Origin: Prevotellaceae bacterium
GTDB taxonomy: Bacteria > Bacteroidota > Bacteroidia > Bacteroidales > UBA932
Length of the DNA: 6,650 nucleotides
NCBI GenBank assembly: GCA_031268055.1
Contig: JAIRXY010000275.1
Span: forward strand, 1-6,650
Reading direction: 5' to 3'
The notes under the pieces are model-generated. The model was not told the origin of the DNA. It saw only the letters and a list, made by a program, of their open reading frames with translations, and ran no database searches. Below, in pieces: positions 6,321 through 6,650 of this stretch (its first letter is position 1; each line of letters starts with the position of its first letter). The position numbers were made by a program, and so were the translations under genes.

Positions 6321-6344
6321 AAAAAAACCGCTAAAATAAACGGT
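6321..6344 (-). terminator. Probable terminator of the convergent minus-strand gene
   Basis: On the minus strand ACCGTT (6344-6339) pairs with AGCGGT (6332-6327), a 6-bp stem with one G-U pair and a 6-nt loop, followed by six Ts (6326-6321). It lies about 70 bp beyond the stop of the minus-strand gene. On the + strand it lacks a T-tract and would not terminate the trp operon. Confidence 0.55.
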
Positions 6345-6413
6345 GGCTTGTTTACGCAATTACTTTAATATGCCGCAGTCCGTATTGTTAAAAAAACTGC
6401 ATTTGCCGCCATT

Positions 6414-6650
6414 TTACCTAATCTCTTGTCCAACCTTGACTTTATGAGCTACTATCCAATCGCGTGTGGTAGCTTTTGCCTTTGCATATTCCGTTGCATT
6501 AAAAAACAGTGAGTCGCCGCGAGTAAATTTAACTCTAGTTGGAGCCAAGCTGTATACCGGATCCAGAACCACTTCAACAAATGCATCAATACCCATGTAA
6601 TTAAGGTGCACAAAATTGCCCGAAGTATTTGGATATACTTTATCGAAACT
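6414..6650 (-). CDS. Unrecognised protein, C-terminal fragment
   Basis: This open frame on the minus strand runs from the right edge of the window to a TAA at 6416-6414, giving 78 codons with no stop. An internal GTG at 6611 could be read as a start, but the frame continues upstream to the edge, so this is most likely the C-terminal part of a longer protein. The visible part is mixed polar and hydrophobic (for example NYMGIDAFVEVVLDP and FTRGDSLFFNATEYAKAK). It has no obvious membrane helix, Cys or His cluster, or family motif that I recognise. It is not TrpA. Base composition is more AT-rich than the trp genes. It is convergent with the operon and is followed by a plausible terminator. A functional call is not possible from this fragment. 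Confidence 0.6.
   Translation of the reverse strand, partial: SFDKVYPNTSGNFVHLNYMGIDAFVEVVLDPVYSLAPTRVKFTRGDSLFFNATEYAKAKATTRDWIVAHKVKVGQEIR

Overview
The window holds a nearly complete tryptophan biosynthesis operon on the + strand, in the order trpB-trpE-trpG-trpD-trpC-trpF. The next gene downstream, cut by the right edge, is convergent. The trpB-first order, separate (unfused) trpG/trpD and trpC/trpF, a TTTG / TAnnTTTG-type promoter, A/T-rich gene starts without Shine-Dalgarno sequences, and GC-rich genes separated by very AT-rich spacers all point to a member of the Bacteroidota, probably Bacteroidales-like. The genus cannot be named from the sequence.

Layout. Positions 1-192 contain no convincing gene. 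They hold three perfect stem-loops with triloops of the form TRC (9-25, 65-83, 95-111) and a GA microsatellite (37-53), which look like an interspersed repeat; the stretch from about 114 to 192 is AT-rich and shows nothing recognisable. Positions 193-431 form the control region of the operon. It has a good Bacteroidota-type promoter (193-224), a 19-codon leader ORF with three consecutive Trp codons (249-308), and a strong intrinsic terminator (356-391) that ends 40 bp before trpB. Alternative pairings link the leader ORF to the terminator. This is a complete ribosome-stalling attenuator, and it is the most interesting element here.

Positions 432-6199 carry the six enzyme genes. Together they encode chorismate to anthranilate (TrpE+TrpG), then phosphoribosyl transfer (TrpD), isomerisation (TrpF), indole-glycerol phosphate formation (TrpC), and the final indole + serine condensation (TrpB). 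All catalytic motifs I checked are intact. Junctions are tight (4-bp ATGA overlaps at B/E and C/F, 3 bp at D/C), except on both sides of trpG, where 70- and 81-bp AT-rich spacers carry 7-bp tandem repeats. trpA, the partner of trpB, is not in the window; after trpF there is about 214 bp of AT-rich non-coding DNA. That DNA holds an imperfect copy of the trpF 3' end, an inverted repeat, and a terminator belonging to the opposite-strand gene. The last gene (6414-6650, - strand) is an unrecognised C-terminal fragment.

The six enzymes contain only three Trp residues in 1868 codons, whereas the leader peptide has three in 19. This strongly supports charged tRNA-Trp as the sensed signal. TrpE also keeps its LLES-type feedback region, so two layers of control are likely: transcription attenuation and allosteric inhibition.
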